From Marinobacter sp. BW6 (GTDB taxonomy: Bacteria > Pseudomonadota > Gammaproteobacteria > Pseudomonadales > Oleiphilaceae): a stretch of 64,000 nt of DNA. Shown in pieces: positions 27,782 to 37,201 of the stretch. A program made the translations under genes and the position numbers. The notes below the pieces were generated by a model. It was given only the letters and a program-made list of their open reading frames with translations, ran no database searches and was not told the origin of the DNA. The DNA lies in contig NZ_VIRN01000050.1 in the NCBI RefSeq assembly GCF_008107725.1, positions 30,426 through 94,425 of the forward strand, in the 5' to 3' direction. How positions within the stretch are numbered: position 1 is the stretch's first letter; each line of letters opens with the position of its first letter.

Positions 27782-29923
27782 TCAGTGCCTGACGCGGCTT
27801 ATATGGGTAATCGCACGAATGTTGCGAATCCGTCGCATGACGCGAGCCAGATGTCGACGCCCATTGACGTGCACTACGAGACTGACAACGCCAAAGCGGG
27901 CATTCTGCTCCTCAACGTTGATGCGCTCGATGTTGCCGTCAGCCATGGCCACGGCATTAGCCATCTCGGCAATCACACCGCGCTGGCGCTCCAGCTCTAC
28001 CCGCAATTCCACGGAAAACTCATCGGTGATGTCCTTGGCCCACTTCAGATGGGTCAGACGCGCTCGGCCCTCGTCATCCTCCGGCAAACGGGAGCAGGTA
28101 TCAGAATGAATCACCATGCCTTTGCCGGAATCCATCACCCCGACGACCGGGTCCCCGGGAATCGGCTTGCAACAGCTGGCGAACCGGACCAGAAGGCCCT
28201 CGGTGCCACGAATGGTCACCGGGCTGTGGTTGCCACCCTCAATATCCCTTGGCGCCTCACTGGCTTCAGCAACCTCAGAGCCGCTGGCAAGCTGACGGGC
28301 AACCAGATAGGCCATCCGATTACCCAGGCCGATATCACTTATCAGATCATCAAAACTGTTCACCTGATTGTGATTAACCACCGCCTGTTTCTGGGCATCG
28401 CTGATTTCCGAAAGCTTGGCACCAAAGCCCTTCAGGGACTTTTTCAGCAGTGTGCGGCCCAGCTCCAGCGACTCCGCTCGTTTCTGGCTCTTAAGCACAT
28501 GGCGAATACTGCTGCGCGCCTTCCCGGTAACCACGAAACTGAGCCACGCCGGGTTAGGACGGGCACCGGGTGCAGTAATGACCTCCACGGTCTGGCCACT
28601 CTGCAGAGGCTGACTCAGCGAACCAAGATTGCGGTTGATACGACAGGCGACGGTGGCGTTGCCTATATCCGTATGGATGGCATAGGCAAAGTCCACCGGC
28701 GTTGCCCCACTGGGCAACTCCATGATGCGGCCCTTGGGGGTAAACACGTAAATCTCATCCGGGAACAGGTCTACTTTTACGTGCTCGATAAACTCCATCG
28801 AGTCATCGGCCCGTTCCCGCATTTCCATCAACCCCTGGACCCATCTATCGACCTTGGCCTGATTAACACTTGTCACACTGCTGGGCTCGTTCTTGTACAT
28901 CCAGTGCGCCGCGATACCGTTATTGGCGATATGTTCCATCTCCTCGGTACGGATCTGGATCTCAATATTCACGTGCATACCAAACAGGGTGGTGTGGATG
29001 GACTGGTAGCCATTGGCCTTGGGCATGGCTATGTAGTCCTTGAACCGGCCCGGCAGGGGCTTGTATAGACTGTGCACGGCGCCCAGGATGCGGTAGCAGT
29101 CATCTTCGGTGTCGGTGATGATCCGGAAGGCATAGACATCCATGATTTCATGGAAGGACTTCTGCTTGAACTTCATCTTGTTGTAGATGCTGTTCAGGTG
29201 CTTCTCCCGACCCAGGATCCGTCCCGGCAGGCCTCGCTCTTCCAGCTTCTCCTGCAGTTTGCCGCGAATGTCCTCGATGATTTCCCGATGGCTGCCACGG
29301 AGCTTATCCACCGCCTTGGAAATATACTTGGAGCGCATTGGATACAGGGAGGTAAAGCCCAGATCCTCAAGCTCGGTGCAGATGGAGTGCATGCCCAGAC
29401 GATTTGCGATGGGGGCGTAGATATCGAGGGTTTCGGTGGCAATACGCTGACGCTTCTCATAAGGCATGGGGCCGAGGGTTCGCATGTTGTGCAGCCGGTC
29501 CGCCAGCTTCACAAGAATCACCCGAATGTCCCGCGCCATGGCCAGGGTCATCTTCTGGAAGTTTTCAGCCTGAGCTTCCGCCCGTGAACGAAACTCAATC
29601 TGGGTCAGCTTGCTGACCCCGTCCACCAGCTCCGCCACGTCGTCTCCGAACTGTTCCGCCAGAGCGTCCTTGGGAATGCCGGTGTCTTCGATCACATCAT
29701 GGAGCATGGCTGCCATCAGGCTCTGATGGTCCAGCCGGAGATCGGCGAGGATATGGGCGACGGCCAGGGGGTGGGTGATATACCGGTCGCCGCTTTTGCG
29801 CATCTGACCCTCGTGGGCCTGCTCGGCATAATAATAGGCCCGTCGCACCTGATTGATGCGATTGGTATCAAGATAAGAACTGAGCTCTCGAGCCAGTCCC
29901 TCAACCGTAGCCTCTGCCGACAC
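27782..29923 (-). CDS. spoT: Bifunctional (p)ppGpp synthetase/hydrolase SpoT
   Basis: Makes and degrades the alarmone (p)ppGpp. The 713 aa protein has an intact HD hydrolase domain (THPLAVAHILADL...HDVIEDTG, about 45-80), the synthetase domain with RFKDYIAMPKANGYQSIHT, whose RXKD charge motif marks bifunctional enzymes rather than RelA (EXDD), then TGS and C-terminal ACT domains. The start is GTG with GGAGG four bases upstream. An intrinsic terminator stands just before the gene and a promoter upstream of that, suggesting attenuation. rpoZ and gmk lie upstream, the usual order. Confidence 0.96.
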   Translation of the reverse strand: MSAEATVEGLARELSSYLDTNRINQVRRAYYYAEQAHEGQMRKSGDRYITHPLAVAHILADLRLDHQSLMAAMLHDVIEDTGIPKDALAEQFGDDVAELVDGVSKLTQIEFRSRAEAQAENFQKMTLAMARDIRVILVKLADRLHNMRTLGPMPYEKRQRIATETLDIYAPIANRLGMHSICTELEDLGFTSLYPMRSKYISKAVDKLRGSHREIIEDIRGKLQEKLEERGLPGRILGREKHLNSIYNKMKFKQKSFHEIMDVYAFRIITDTEDDCYRILGAVHSLYKPLPGRFKDYIAMPKANGYQSIHTTLFGMHVNIEIQIRTEEMEHIANNGIAAHWMYKNEPSSVTSVNQAKVDRWVQGLMEMRERADDSMEFIEHVKVDLFPDEIYVFTPKGRIMELPSGATPVDFAYAIHTDIGNATVACRINRNLGSLSQPLQSGQTVEVITAPGARPNPAWLSFVVTGKARSSIRHVLKSQKRAESLELGRTLLKKSLKGFGAKLSEISDAQKQAVVNHNQVNSFDDLISDIGLGNRMAYLVARQLASGSEVAEASEAPRDIEGGNHSPVTIRGTEGLLVRFASCCKPIPGDPVVGVMDSGKGMVIHSDTCSRLPEDDEGRARLTHLKWAKDITDEFSVELRVELERQRGVIAEMANAVAMADGNIERINVEEQNARFGVVSLVVHVNGRRHLARVMRRIRNIRAITHISRVRH

Positions 29924-29955
29924 CGCGCCTCCACAACTTCATGAAATTCAGGGAC

Positions 29956-29983
29956 AAAAAAACCCGAATGCACGCATCCGGGT
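29956..29983 (-). terminator. Terminator/attenuator between rpoZ and spoT
   Basis: On the minus strand ACCCGGATGC pairs with GCATTCGGGT (one G-T pair) and is followed by six to seven T. Its end is only 32 bases before the spoT GTG, leaving no space for another promoter downstream, so spoT mRNA must read through it. Confidence 0.8.
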
Positions 29984-30019
29984 CCTTCCATAGTCCTTCC
30001 AGCAACGTTCTATAGCTAC

Positions 30020-30047
30020 ACTATAAAACCGCGGGGACAGATTTCAA
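30020..30047 (-). promoter_or_regulatory. Candidate spoT promoter
   Basis: Minus strand TTGAAA (30047-30042), 16-bp spacer, TATAGT (30025-30020). Transcription would begin near 30013 and pass through the hairpin at 29983-29956 before spoT. Confidence 0.5.
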
Positions 30048-30104
30048 TGCTTCTCACTTGCGGACAGGTACTTATACCGACTATCGCCGATATCCGCAGA
30101 TGAC

Positions 30105-30317
30105 TTACTCGTCGTCTTCTTCCTTGAGCAGATCACGAGTAATCTTGCCTTCGGCAATTTCGCGCAGGGCAATGACCGTAGGCTTATCATTTTCTTCAGC
30201 CACCATCGGCTCGGCACCCTTGGTAGCGAGCTGACGGGCACGCTTGGTAGCCAGCATTACCAGCTGGAAGCGGTTATCAACGTTTTCCAGACAATCTTCA
30301 ACGGTAACTCGTGCCAT
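30105..30317 (-). CDS. rpoZ: DNA-directed RNA polymerase subunit omega
   Basis: A 70 aa subunit that assists assembly of beta' and is part of the ppGpp site. [30 protein letters not shown] is diagnostic. It is shorter at the C-terminus than the E. coli protein (91 aa), ending in an acidic KEEDDE tail. The gene lies 86 bases after gmk, before spoT. Confidence 0.95.
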   Translation of the reverse strand: MARVTVEDCLENVDNRFQLVMLATKRARQLATKGAEPMVAEENDKPTVIALREIAEGKITRDLLKEEDDE

Positions 30318-30403
30318 AACTTCCCCGACTCATAAAATGACTGTTTCAGCAGACCGCACAGTTTACTGCGGCCGGTTCAATTTGTATACAGGAAAACCCC
30401 GTA

Positions 30404-31096
<693 letters not shown>

Positions 31097-31185
31097 TTAT
31101 ACGGACTTTGGCAAAACACCGCACCCCGGAAGGGCGCCAGCTGATACCATTTGCCTATCCATCTGTTCAGTGACTGCAAGATTCC

Positions 31186-32007
31186 ATGCGAACCACCATC
31201 GATATCACCCTGAAGCAAACCGGCAAAGCCATAGACGCCCTGAGCGAGGCGACGCCAGGCCTCTCCCGCCAGAAGATCAAGGACGCCATGGCGAAGGGCG
31301 CGTGCTGGTGGACCCATAAGGGGAAACGCCTTCGACTTCGCCGGGCCACGAAGGAACTGAAGCCGGGCATCCGGCTGCAGCTTTACTACGATGAAACGGT
31401 ATTGGCGAGAAAACCGGAGGAGCCGGTTCTACTGGAGGATCTTGGACGCTACACGGTCTGGTTCAAACCACACGGACTGCTGGCCCAGGGTTCGCAATGG
31501 GGTGACCATTGCAGCCTGCTGCGACTGGCGGAAGTTCGGCTTGAGCGGCCGTGCCACCTGATTCACCGACTCGACGCCGATGCCGCCGGGCTGATGCTGA
31601 TTGCCCACGACCCGAAAGCAGCGGGCGCCCTGTCCCAGCGCTTCTCGGACCGGGCCATGACCAAACACTACAAGGCCAGGGTGTCCGGTTTGATGGACAC
31701 GCAGGACCAGCTCGTTGACGCCCCCGTAGAGGGCAAGCCGGCTATCAGCAGAGTCTCGACGCTGGAGATTGACGAGTTCGAGCAGACCTCCCTGGTCCAG
31801 GTCAGCATCGAAACCGGTAGGAAACACCAGATACGCCGGCACCTGGCTGGACTGGGGCATCCGATCATCGGTGATCACCTCTATGGCAAAGCCGCAGGAT
31901 TACCTTTGCAGCTCTTAGCCTTTCACCTCGAATTCGATTGCCCTCTGAACAAACGCAAGATGGTGCTTGAGCTGCCAACGGAACTGGACGCCCTGAAACA
32001 GAACTGA
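31186..32007 (+). CDS. RluA-family pseudouridine synthase
   Basis: A 273 aa protein. An N-terminal S4-like segment (GLSRQKIKDAMAKGACWWTHKGKRLRL) precedes the catalytic domain with HRLDADAAGLM, whose first Asp is the catalytic residue, followed by KHYKARVSG and ETGRKHQIRRHLAGLGHPIIGDHLYG. The target RNA position is unknown; the diverged HRLDADAAG (usual HRLDRxTSG) sets it apart from RluA, RluC and RluD. Transcribed alone. Confidence 0.88.
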   Translation: MRTTIDITLKQTGKAIDALSEATPGLSRQKIKDAMAKGACWWTHKGKRLRLRRATKELKPGIRLQLYYDETVLARKPEEPVLLEDLGRYTVWFKPHGLLAQGSQWGDHCSLLRLAEVRLERPCHLIHRLDADAAGLMLIAHDPKAAGALSQRFSDRAMTKHYKARVSGLMDTQDQLVDAPVEGKPAISRVSTLEIDEFEQTSLVQVSIETGRKHQIRRHLAGLGHPIIGDHLYGKAAGLPLQLLAFHLEFDCPLNKRKMVLELPTELDALKQN

Positions 32008-32027
32008 GCACCGCGGCAGGGCCCGAA

Positions 32028-32894
32028 TTATTCCAGGTTCTGCACCTGCTCCCGCATCTGCTCGATCAGAACTTTCAAATCCACCGCAATGCGGGTGACG
32101 CCTGCATCGATACTCTTACTACTCAGGGTATTGGCCTCCCGGTTCAGCTCCTGCATCAGAAAGTCCAGCCGCCGGCCAATGGCATCCTCGCTTTTCAGGG
32201 TATCGGACACTTCGCCGATATGGGCGTCCAGTCGATCCAGCTCCTCGGCGACGTCGCTTTTCTGGGCCAGCATGACCATCTCCTGAGCCACCCGCTCGGC
32301 ATCCAGCTCCACTTTGGCTTTCTCGAACCGCTCGCGAAGTGTTTTTTCCTGGGCCTCGAGCAATTCTGGCATACGTTTACGCACGTCAGCGACGAGATCG
32401 CCCATCGTATGCAGGCGATCCTCGAACAGCGGCCGAAGGCGCTCACCCTCGCGCTCACGTACCGATGCGAGTTCGGCCACGGTCTGCTCAAACAGGCCGA
32501 CAGCAGCCTCTTTGGCAGGGCCATAGTCCTGCTCGGGCACCGACAGCACTCCCGGCCACCGAAGGATGTCGAGAGCATTAATGTGGGCCGGATTGTCCAG
32601 CATCCGGTTGATGTGATTGGCCGCCTCGTTCACTGCCTGTGCCATTTCTTCACTTATTTCGAAGCTCTGGGACCCTTTCTCTACCGACTGCAGGCGCATG
32701 GACACATCCACCTTGCCCCGTTTCAACTGTTTTCTCAGCTCCTCCCGAAACCGGTTTTCCAGCTCACGGAATGCCTCCGGCAGACGGAACGAGGGCTCCA
32801 GATATCGGTGATTCACAGTCCGGATTTCACAGGTCAGCGTACCCCAGTCTCCCTGGACATCCTTGCGGGCAAATGCAGTCATACTTCGGATCAT
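32028..32894 (-). CDS. YicC/YloC family endoribonuclease
   Basis: A 288 aa protein of the YicC family, with the invariant start MIRSMTAFAR and the C-terminal block GRRLDFLMQELNREANTLSSKSID...AVDLKVLIEQMREQVQNLE. E. coli YicC is reported to be an RNase that promotes decay of the small RNA RyhB. Here it is divergent from rph, another RNA-processing gene, a conserved neighbourhood. Confidence 0.92.
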   Translation of the reverse strand: MIRSMTAFARKDVQGDWGTLTCEIRTVNHRYLEPSFRLPEAFRELENRFREELRKQLKRGKVDVSMRLQSVEKGSQSFEISEEMAQAVNEAANHINRMLDNPAHINALDILRWPGVLSVPEQDYGPAKEAAVGLFEQTVAELASVREREGERLRPLFEDRLHTMGDLVADVRKRMPELLEAQEKTLRERFEKAKVELDAERVAQEMVMLAQKSDVAEELDRLDAHIGEVSDTLKSEDAIGRRLDFLMQELNREANTLSSKSIDAGVTRIAVDLKVLIEQMREQVQNLE

Positions 32895-33063
32895 GTCGGC
32901 TCCGCTTATGGTTAATGATCAGTAATCGAGTTTAACAGGCTCTTAACAGCTACGGCGAACCGGACAAAAGCCCAACCCCAACGTGTTATACTGACCGCCC
33001 TTTTCGACATACGTTCGACCGGGACACGCGCCCGGACATTCAATACTGACTTCAGGAAACACT

Positions 33064-33780
33064 ATGCGTCCAAGCGGCAGAACGCCCGAGCAACCCAGAG
33101 ATGTTCGAATTACCCGCAACTATACCCGTCACGCCGAAGGCTCCGTGCTGGTGGAATTCGGGGACACCAAAGTCATCTGTACCGCCTCCGTCGAAAACAA
33201 GGTTCCCCCGTTTCTGAGGGGCGAAGGCAAGGGCTGGATCACCGCCGAATACGGCATGTTGCCCCGCTCCACCGGCAGCCGCATGGGCCGGGAAGCAGCG
33301 CGTGGCAAACAGGGCGGCCGCACCGTTGAAATCCAGCGTCTGATCGGCCGATCCCTTCGCGCCGCTGTCGATCTGACCGCCCTCGGTGAACACTCCATCA
33401 CTATCGATTGCGACGTCATCCAGGCCGATGGCGGCACCCGCACTGCAGCCATCACCGGCGGCTGCGTGGCATTGGTCGATGCCCTGAATCATCTGGTCGC
33501 CGAGAAGCGCCTGAAGAAATCCCCCCTCAAGCAGATGATCGCGGCGTTCTCAGTTGGCGTTTACAAGGGGACTCCGGTGGTGGATCTGGACTACCCGGAA
33601 GACTCCGAAGCCGAAACCGACATGAATGTGATCATGACCGACCGGGGCGGCTTTATTGAAATCCAGGGAACTGCGGAAGGTGCACCATTTGACCAGTCAG
33701 AACTGGACAGTATGCTGACTCTGGCCAAACAGGGTATTGAGCAGTTGTTTGAGATTCAGAAGGCGGCGCTGGCGAATTAA
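33064..33780 (+). CDS. rph: Ribonuclease PH
   Basis: Phosphorolytic 3'-5' exonuclease that trims tRNA precursors. The 238 aa protein begins [37 protein letters not shown] and has [35 protein letters not shown] and [18 protein letters not shown] (phosphate-binding) motifs. AGGAAACACT precedes the ATG, and a TTATACT -10 stands about 75 bases upstream. Full length, unlike the frameshifted rph of E. coli K-12 strains. Confidence 0.96.
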   Translation: MRPSGRTPEQPRDVRITRNYTRHAEGSVLVEFGDTKVICTASVENKVPPFLRGEGKGWITAEYGMLPRSTGSRMGREAARGKQGGRTVEIQRLIGRSLRAAVDLTALGEHSITIDCDVIQADGGTRTAAITGGCVALVDALNHLVAEKRLKKSPLKQMIAAFSVGVYKGTPVVDLDYPEDSEAETDMNVIMTDRGGFIEIQGTAEGAPFDQSELDSMLTLAKQGIEQLFEIQKAALAN

Positions 33781-33794
33781 GATTGACGCCCGCG

Positions 33795-33900
33795 GTCCCG
33801 GAGGGGTAAGCCTTTCCGGGACACGCTTCGAGCACATCCATGTGCGCTCGGCTCCGGCCTTCCCTGGCCGGAGACGGTCCCGGAAAGGCTTACCCCTCCG
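33795..33900. repeat. REP-like structured inverted repeat between rph and crc
   Basis: A perfect 24-bp inverted repeat (33799-33822 with 33877-33900). Each arm is itself partly palindromic (GTCCCGGA/TCCGGGAC). Inside are two smaller hairpins, GCACAT/ATGTGC (33832-33845) and CTCCGGCC/GGCCGGAG (33852-33873). It lies between convergent genes, as bacterial interspersed repeats often do. No second copy was noticed in this window. Confidence 0.75.
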
Positions 33901-33930
33901 AACCCGCTACTGTTCAGGTAAGATCTCGCT

Positions 33931-34737
33931 TCAGAAGCCGATTTCGATGTCGTAATCCATGATCACCGGGGCGTGATCGGAGAAGCGTGTTGAATCGTCA
34001 ATCCAGCCATCTTCGATGGTCTTCCGGATTCCCGGTGTCAGCAGCTGGTAGTCCACCCGGATGCCAGCATTCTTGCGGGACCCTTCGGCCTGCTCGGGCC
34101 ACCAGGTGAACTGGTTGCTCTGCTTGTTAATTTCGCGGAAACCGTCGATACAGCCCATCTCATCGAACAGGCGATCCAGCCAGGCACGCTCGTGGGGCAG
34201 GAAACCGGAGAAATCGAGCTTATGGTATAGAGGGCTGGCATCAGTCACATGATGAGCCGTCTGGAGGTTGGCGCAGAAAATGAATTGCCGGCGCTTGCGC
34301 AGCGTTTTCTGCATATGCAGGCCGAAGGACTCCATGAACTCGTCCTTGTGGTCCAGCACCGTCAGGTCGTCCTCGCCGATCAGTTCTTCTTCACGGCCAA
34401 GGGCAGAAGGGGCCAGCACGCAAGCCACGGAAACCTTGTCAAAATCGGCCTGAATAAACCGACCTTCTCGGTCCGCCTGCTCATTGGCAAACCCGTACAT
34501 GATGGCTTTCGGGAAGTGGCGAGTGTAAATACCAACACCGCCATCCTCGTTTTTCTCACCATCAATGAAATAAGCTTCGTAGCCTTCCGGAATCAGGTTG
34601 TAATCCTCAATCTCGTAGGCCCGCATGCGATGATCCTGGACACAGACCACGTCAGCGTCCTGCTCCGCCAGCCAGTCGAAAAAGCCTTTTTCAACGGCCT
34701 GGGCGAGGCCATTGACGCTGATTGATACTACCCGCAT
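33931..34737 (-). CDS. crc: Crc-like catabolite repression control protein (ExoIII fold)
   Basis: A 268 aa protein of the exonuclease III/endonuclease-phosphatase fold. Order rph-crc-pyrE and overall similarity match Pseudomonas Crc. Compared with E. coli ExoIII the catalytic set is dismantled: N7 is Ser, E34 is Asp (VQDHR), Y109 is Leu, and the GDMN motif (D151, N153) is CANL; only D229 and the C-terminal SDH remain. Crc of Pseudomonas likewise lacks nuclease activity and, with Hfq, represses translation of mRNAs bearing AANAANAA motifs. That function here is inferred. Annotation pipelines may call it exodeoxyribonuclease III. Confidence 0.8.
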   Translation of the reverse strand: MRVVSISVNGLAQAVEKGFFDWLAEQDADVVCVQDHRMRAYEIEDYNLIPEGYEAYFIDGEKNEDGGVGIYTRHFPKAIMYGFANEQADREGRFIQADFDKVSVACVLAPSALGREEELIGEDDLTVLDHKDEFMESFGLHMQKTLRKRRQFIFCANLQTAHHVTDASPLYHKLDFSGFLPHERAWLDRLFDEMGCIDGFREINKQSNQFTWWPEQAEGSRKNAGIRVDYQLLTPGIRKTIEDGWIDDSTRFSDHAPVIMDYDIEIGF

Positions 34738-34818
34738 ACGTGTTCCCTGATTCGGTTTGTGTGTATGATACCGGTTTTACGCGCTAATTAAAGATCAACA
34801 CCCGCCAGAAGCCTTGTC

Positions 34819-35457
34819 ATGCACGACTATCAGCAAAAATTTATCGAATTTGCCATCCGCCGGAATGTACTACGCTTTGGTGAGTTCACGCTTAAGTCAG
34901 GCCGAACCAGCCCATACTTTTTCAACGCTGGCCTGTTCAACACCGGGGACGACCTGCTTCAGTTAAGCAAGGCCTATGCCGCCGCGATCGCACGCAGCGG
35001 GCTGGATTATGACATTATTTTCGGGCCTGCCTATAAGGGCATTCCGTTGGCCACGGTCACAGCCATGGCGCTGGCTACAGACGGTAACAGCAAACCCTTT
35101 GCGTTTAACCGCAAGGAAAAGAAAGATCATGGAGAGGGCGGCAACATTGTTGGCGCACCGTTGCAGGGCAAAGTACTGATTGTGGATGATGTGATTACCG
35201 CCGGTACCGCGATCCGGGAATCCATCGACATCATCCGGGCCGCCGGGGCCGAACCGGCCGGCGTCCTTATTGCGCTGGATCGGCAGGAAAAAGGCAATGG
35301 CGAACTGTCCGCTATCCAGGAAGTGGAGAAGGAGTTCGGCATCCCTGTAGTGAGCATCATTCGTCTTGAACAGGTCCTGGACTACCTCAAAGCCAACCCG
35401 GAGTTTGCCGGGCATGCAGAGAAGGTAGCCAGTTATCGAGATCGTTACGGAGTCTGA
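34819..35457 (+). CDS. pyrE: Orotate phosphoribosyltransferase
   Basis: Converts orotate and PRPP to OMP in pyrimidine synthesis. The 212 aa protein has [20 protein letters not shown] substrate motif ([14 protein letters not shown]), the [11 protein letters not shown] loop, [12 protein letters not shown] flexible loop and the PRPP motif [16 protein letters not shown]. Divergent from crc; three bases before the DUF4124 gene. Confidence 0.96.
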   Translation: MHDYQQKFIEFAIRRNVLRFGEFTLKSGRTSPYFFNAGLFNTGDDLLQLSKAYAAAIARSGLDYDIIFGPAYKGIPLATVTAMALATDGNSKPFAFNRKEKKDHGEGGNIVGAPLQGKVLIVDDVITAGTAIRESIDIIRAAGAEPAGVLIALDRQEKGNGELSAIQEVEKEFGIPVVSIIRLEQVLDYLKANPEFAGHAEKVASYRDRYGV

Positions 35458-35460
35458 CTG

Positions 35461-36114
35461 ATGGCCAATCGTCTGACCGCACTTTCTGTCAAAGCTACGG
35501 CATTGGCGCTGACTCTGGGCTTCTCTGCCCAGGTGGCCGCCAATATGTACCGTTACACGGATGAAAACGGCCAGATCGTAATCAGCAGCACCATACCCCA
35601 GGAAGCCACCAAGCGGGGCTATGACATTCTGAGCAACAATGGCCGCGTGATTGAGACCATCCCTCCGGCGCCAACCGAAGAAGAGATTGCTGCCCGGGAA
35701 GCAGAGAAACAGCGGCAGAAGGAACTCGCAGAACAACGTGAGCAAGACAGGCTGCTACTCAAGCGCTTCAGCCACCCGGATCAGGCGGTGAAAGCCATGC
35801 ACCGGAAAATCCGGGAGCTCGAAGGCCTGATCCAACTCAAGCGAGGCAACATATCGGTTATATCCAGCCAACTGGATAACGAACAGAGCCGTGCCGCCGA
35901 CATGGAGCGGGCCGGACGTGAGATTCCCGAATCTACTCTGGAAAAAATCCGTCGACTCGAAGCCCAGGTACGTGACATTGAGCGGGAAATTACCTCACAA
36001 ACTCAAGAGATCGAAGAACTGCGCAAAGCCTTTGAGGCCGACATCGAGCGACTGGAAGAGGTCACGGGCGAGGCGCGGACCTTGCCACTCGATCATACCG
36101 ACACCGAAAACTGA
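35461..36114 (+). CDS. DUF4124 domain-containing exported coiled-coil protein
   Basis: A 217 aa protein with a signal peptide (cleavage near VAA-N, residue 27) followed by the DUF4124 motif MYRYTDENGQIVISSTIPQE, then a long charged helical region (about 75-210) with heptad character, likely a periplasmic coiled coil. Function unknown. It starts three bases after the pyrE stop and is probably in its operon; a terminator follows. Confidence 0.82.
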   Translation: MANRLTALSVKATALALTLGFSAQVAANMYRYTDENGQIVISSTIPQEATKRGYDILSNNGRVIETIPPAPTEEEIAAREAEKQRQKELAEQREQDRLLLKRFSHPDQAVKAMHRKIRELEGLIQLKRGNISVISSQLDNEQSRAADMERAGREIPESTLEKIRRLEAQVRDIEREITSQTQEIEELRKAFEADIERLEEVTGEARTLPLDHTDTEN

Positions 36115-36140
36115 TCCTTCGCTGGAATCTCGCTGCAGAA

Positions 36141-36174
36141 AAAAAGGCCGCCGGTTTTACCCGGCGGCCTTTTC
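36141..36174. terminator. Bidirectional terminator between DUF4124 and the Lys/Ala-tail gene
   Basis: A 9-bp GGCCGCCGG / CCGGCGGCC stem flanked by an A run on the left and a T run on the right, so it can end transcripts from both convergent genes. Confidence 0.9.
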
Positions 36175-36210
36175 GTTTCACTCACCGTTCGGTGAGACGC
36201 TATCCGCGGT

Positions 36211-36633
36211 TCAGGCGGAAGCGGTGCTCTTGTTGGCAGTAGAAGCAGACTTGCGTGCAGTGGTCTTGCGCGCAGCCGGCTTCTTGGGCTCAACAGACTT
36301 CTTGGCACCCTGAGCCGCGTCAGACACCTCTTCAGCGGCCTCTGCTACGGCATCAGCGCCTTCTGCTGCTTCTTTCTCCAGCTTGGCGACCAGGTCACCA
36401 GCGAAGCTACCGAAACGGGTGTTCAGGCTGCGCAGCTGCTCGAACAGGCTGTCGCTGTAACCGTTGTAACGCTTGCGCAGGGTCTTAACGCTATATTCAC
36501 GCGCCTCGGACTCCAGCTTCTCCGCGTAGTCGAACGGTTTGGAAGCCAGCTTCTTCTGCTGCTCTTCAGCGGCATTGATGCCCTTGTCTACGATTTCCTG
36601 AAGCTGTTCCTGATAGGACTTGAGTTTACCCAT
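36211..36633 (-). CDS. Helical protein with histone-like Lys/Ala tail (phasin-like)
   Basis: A 140 aa protein. Residues 1-85 are predicted amphipathic helices (MGKLKSYQEQLQEIVDKGI...LFEQLRSLNTRFGSFAGDLVAKLEKEA), followed by an alanine/glutamate stretch and a basic tail KKSVEPKKPAARKTTARKSAS resembling the KPAA tails of AlgP or PhaF. The layout suggests a phasin- or nucleoid-associated protein, but no clear phasin signature is present. I start at the ATG at 36633 with AAGGAGAT upstream; the longer frame runs over the promoter region. Confidence 0.75.
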   Translation of the reverse strand: MGKLKSYQEQLQEIVDKGINAAEEQQKKLASKPFDYAEKLESEAREYSVKTLRKRYNGYSDSLFEQLRSLNTRFGSFAGDLVAKLEKEAAEGADAVAEAAEEVSDAAQGAKKSVEPKKPAARKTTARKSASTANKSTASA

Positions 36634-36775
36634 GATGAATCTCCTTGGTTTCCTGAAAGTTCCAAGACCCTGTCGAAACCAGTGCAACGAGGGCCTTACT
36701 TCGATCTCAGGATTCAAGTTACGCCTTAAAATTAGAATGTTCATACTAAAAGCAGGCGCGAAAAGCTCACGGGCT

Positions 36776-37114
36776 CTACCAGCGGAAAATCACCCAACTG
36801 GGCACCAACATGTCGGAGTCGGTTTCCCGGATCCAGCCGCCACCATCTGCCGGCACCAGGTAATACTCCGGCCCGACCTCCGGCACGACCTTGATTTCCA
36901 TGAGCTGGCCATTGACCCGGTATTCGTAGAACACTTCCTTCTCGCCGGGGCGGATCACAATCTCCGGGCCCTCGCTCGCGGGCTGGTAATCAGAGATCAC
37001 CACAGGCTCCTCGGGCGTTGCCACCGGCGTCTCATCCAGGGCGCCGTCTTCCTGGGCCAACGCAGCCAGGGGCAAACAGGCGAGCAACAAAGCCGGACAG
37101 GCGATTCGTTTCAT
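36776..37114 (-). CDS. DUF2782 domain-containing exported protein
   Basis: A 112 aa protein with signal peptide MKRIACPALLLACLPLAALA and a small conserved domain: EIVIRPGEKEVFYEYRVNGQLMEIKVVPEVGPEYYLVPADG...PSWVIFRW, the DUF2782 pattern. It stands divergent to polA, as in Pseudomonas. Function unknown. The ATG at 37114 begins the signal peptide; the open frame 19 codons further upstream is not convincing. Confidence 0.85.
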   Translation of the reverse strand: MKRIACPALLLACLPLAALAQEDGALDETPVATPEEPVVISDYQPASEGPEIVIRPGEKEVFYEYRVNGQLMEIKVVPEVGPEYYLVPADGGGWIRETDSDMLVPSWVIFRW

Positions 37115-37201
37115 TTTCGTGATACCCTTTCGTCCATCGATTTCAGTACAGAGTTGCATAAGCCAACCCACGCTTCAATCAGATTCCGGACCTGTTTTGA
37201 C

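Noticed and set aside
29716..29991. 91-codon frame crossing the spoT start
   Set aside because: Not proposed as a gene product; mentioned only as a possible leader frame through the attenuator hairpin.
36620..37201. 194-codon N-terminal extension of polA
   Set aside because: Covers the divergent DUF2782 gene and promoter region; polymerase I begins at the conserved MTSKN start at 37202.
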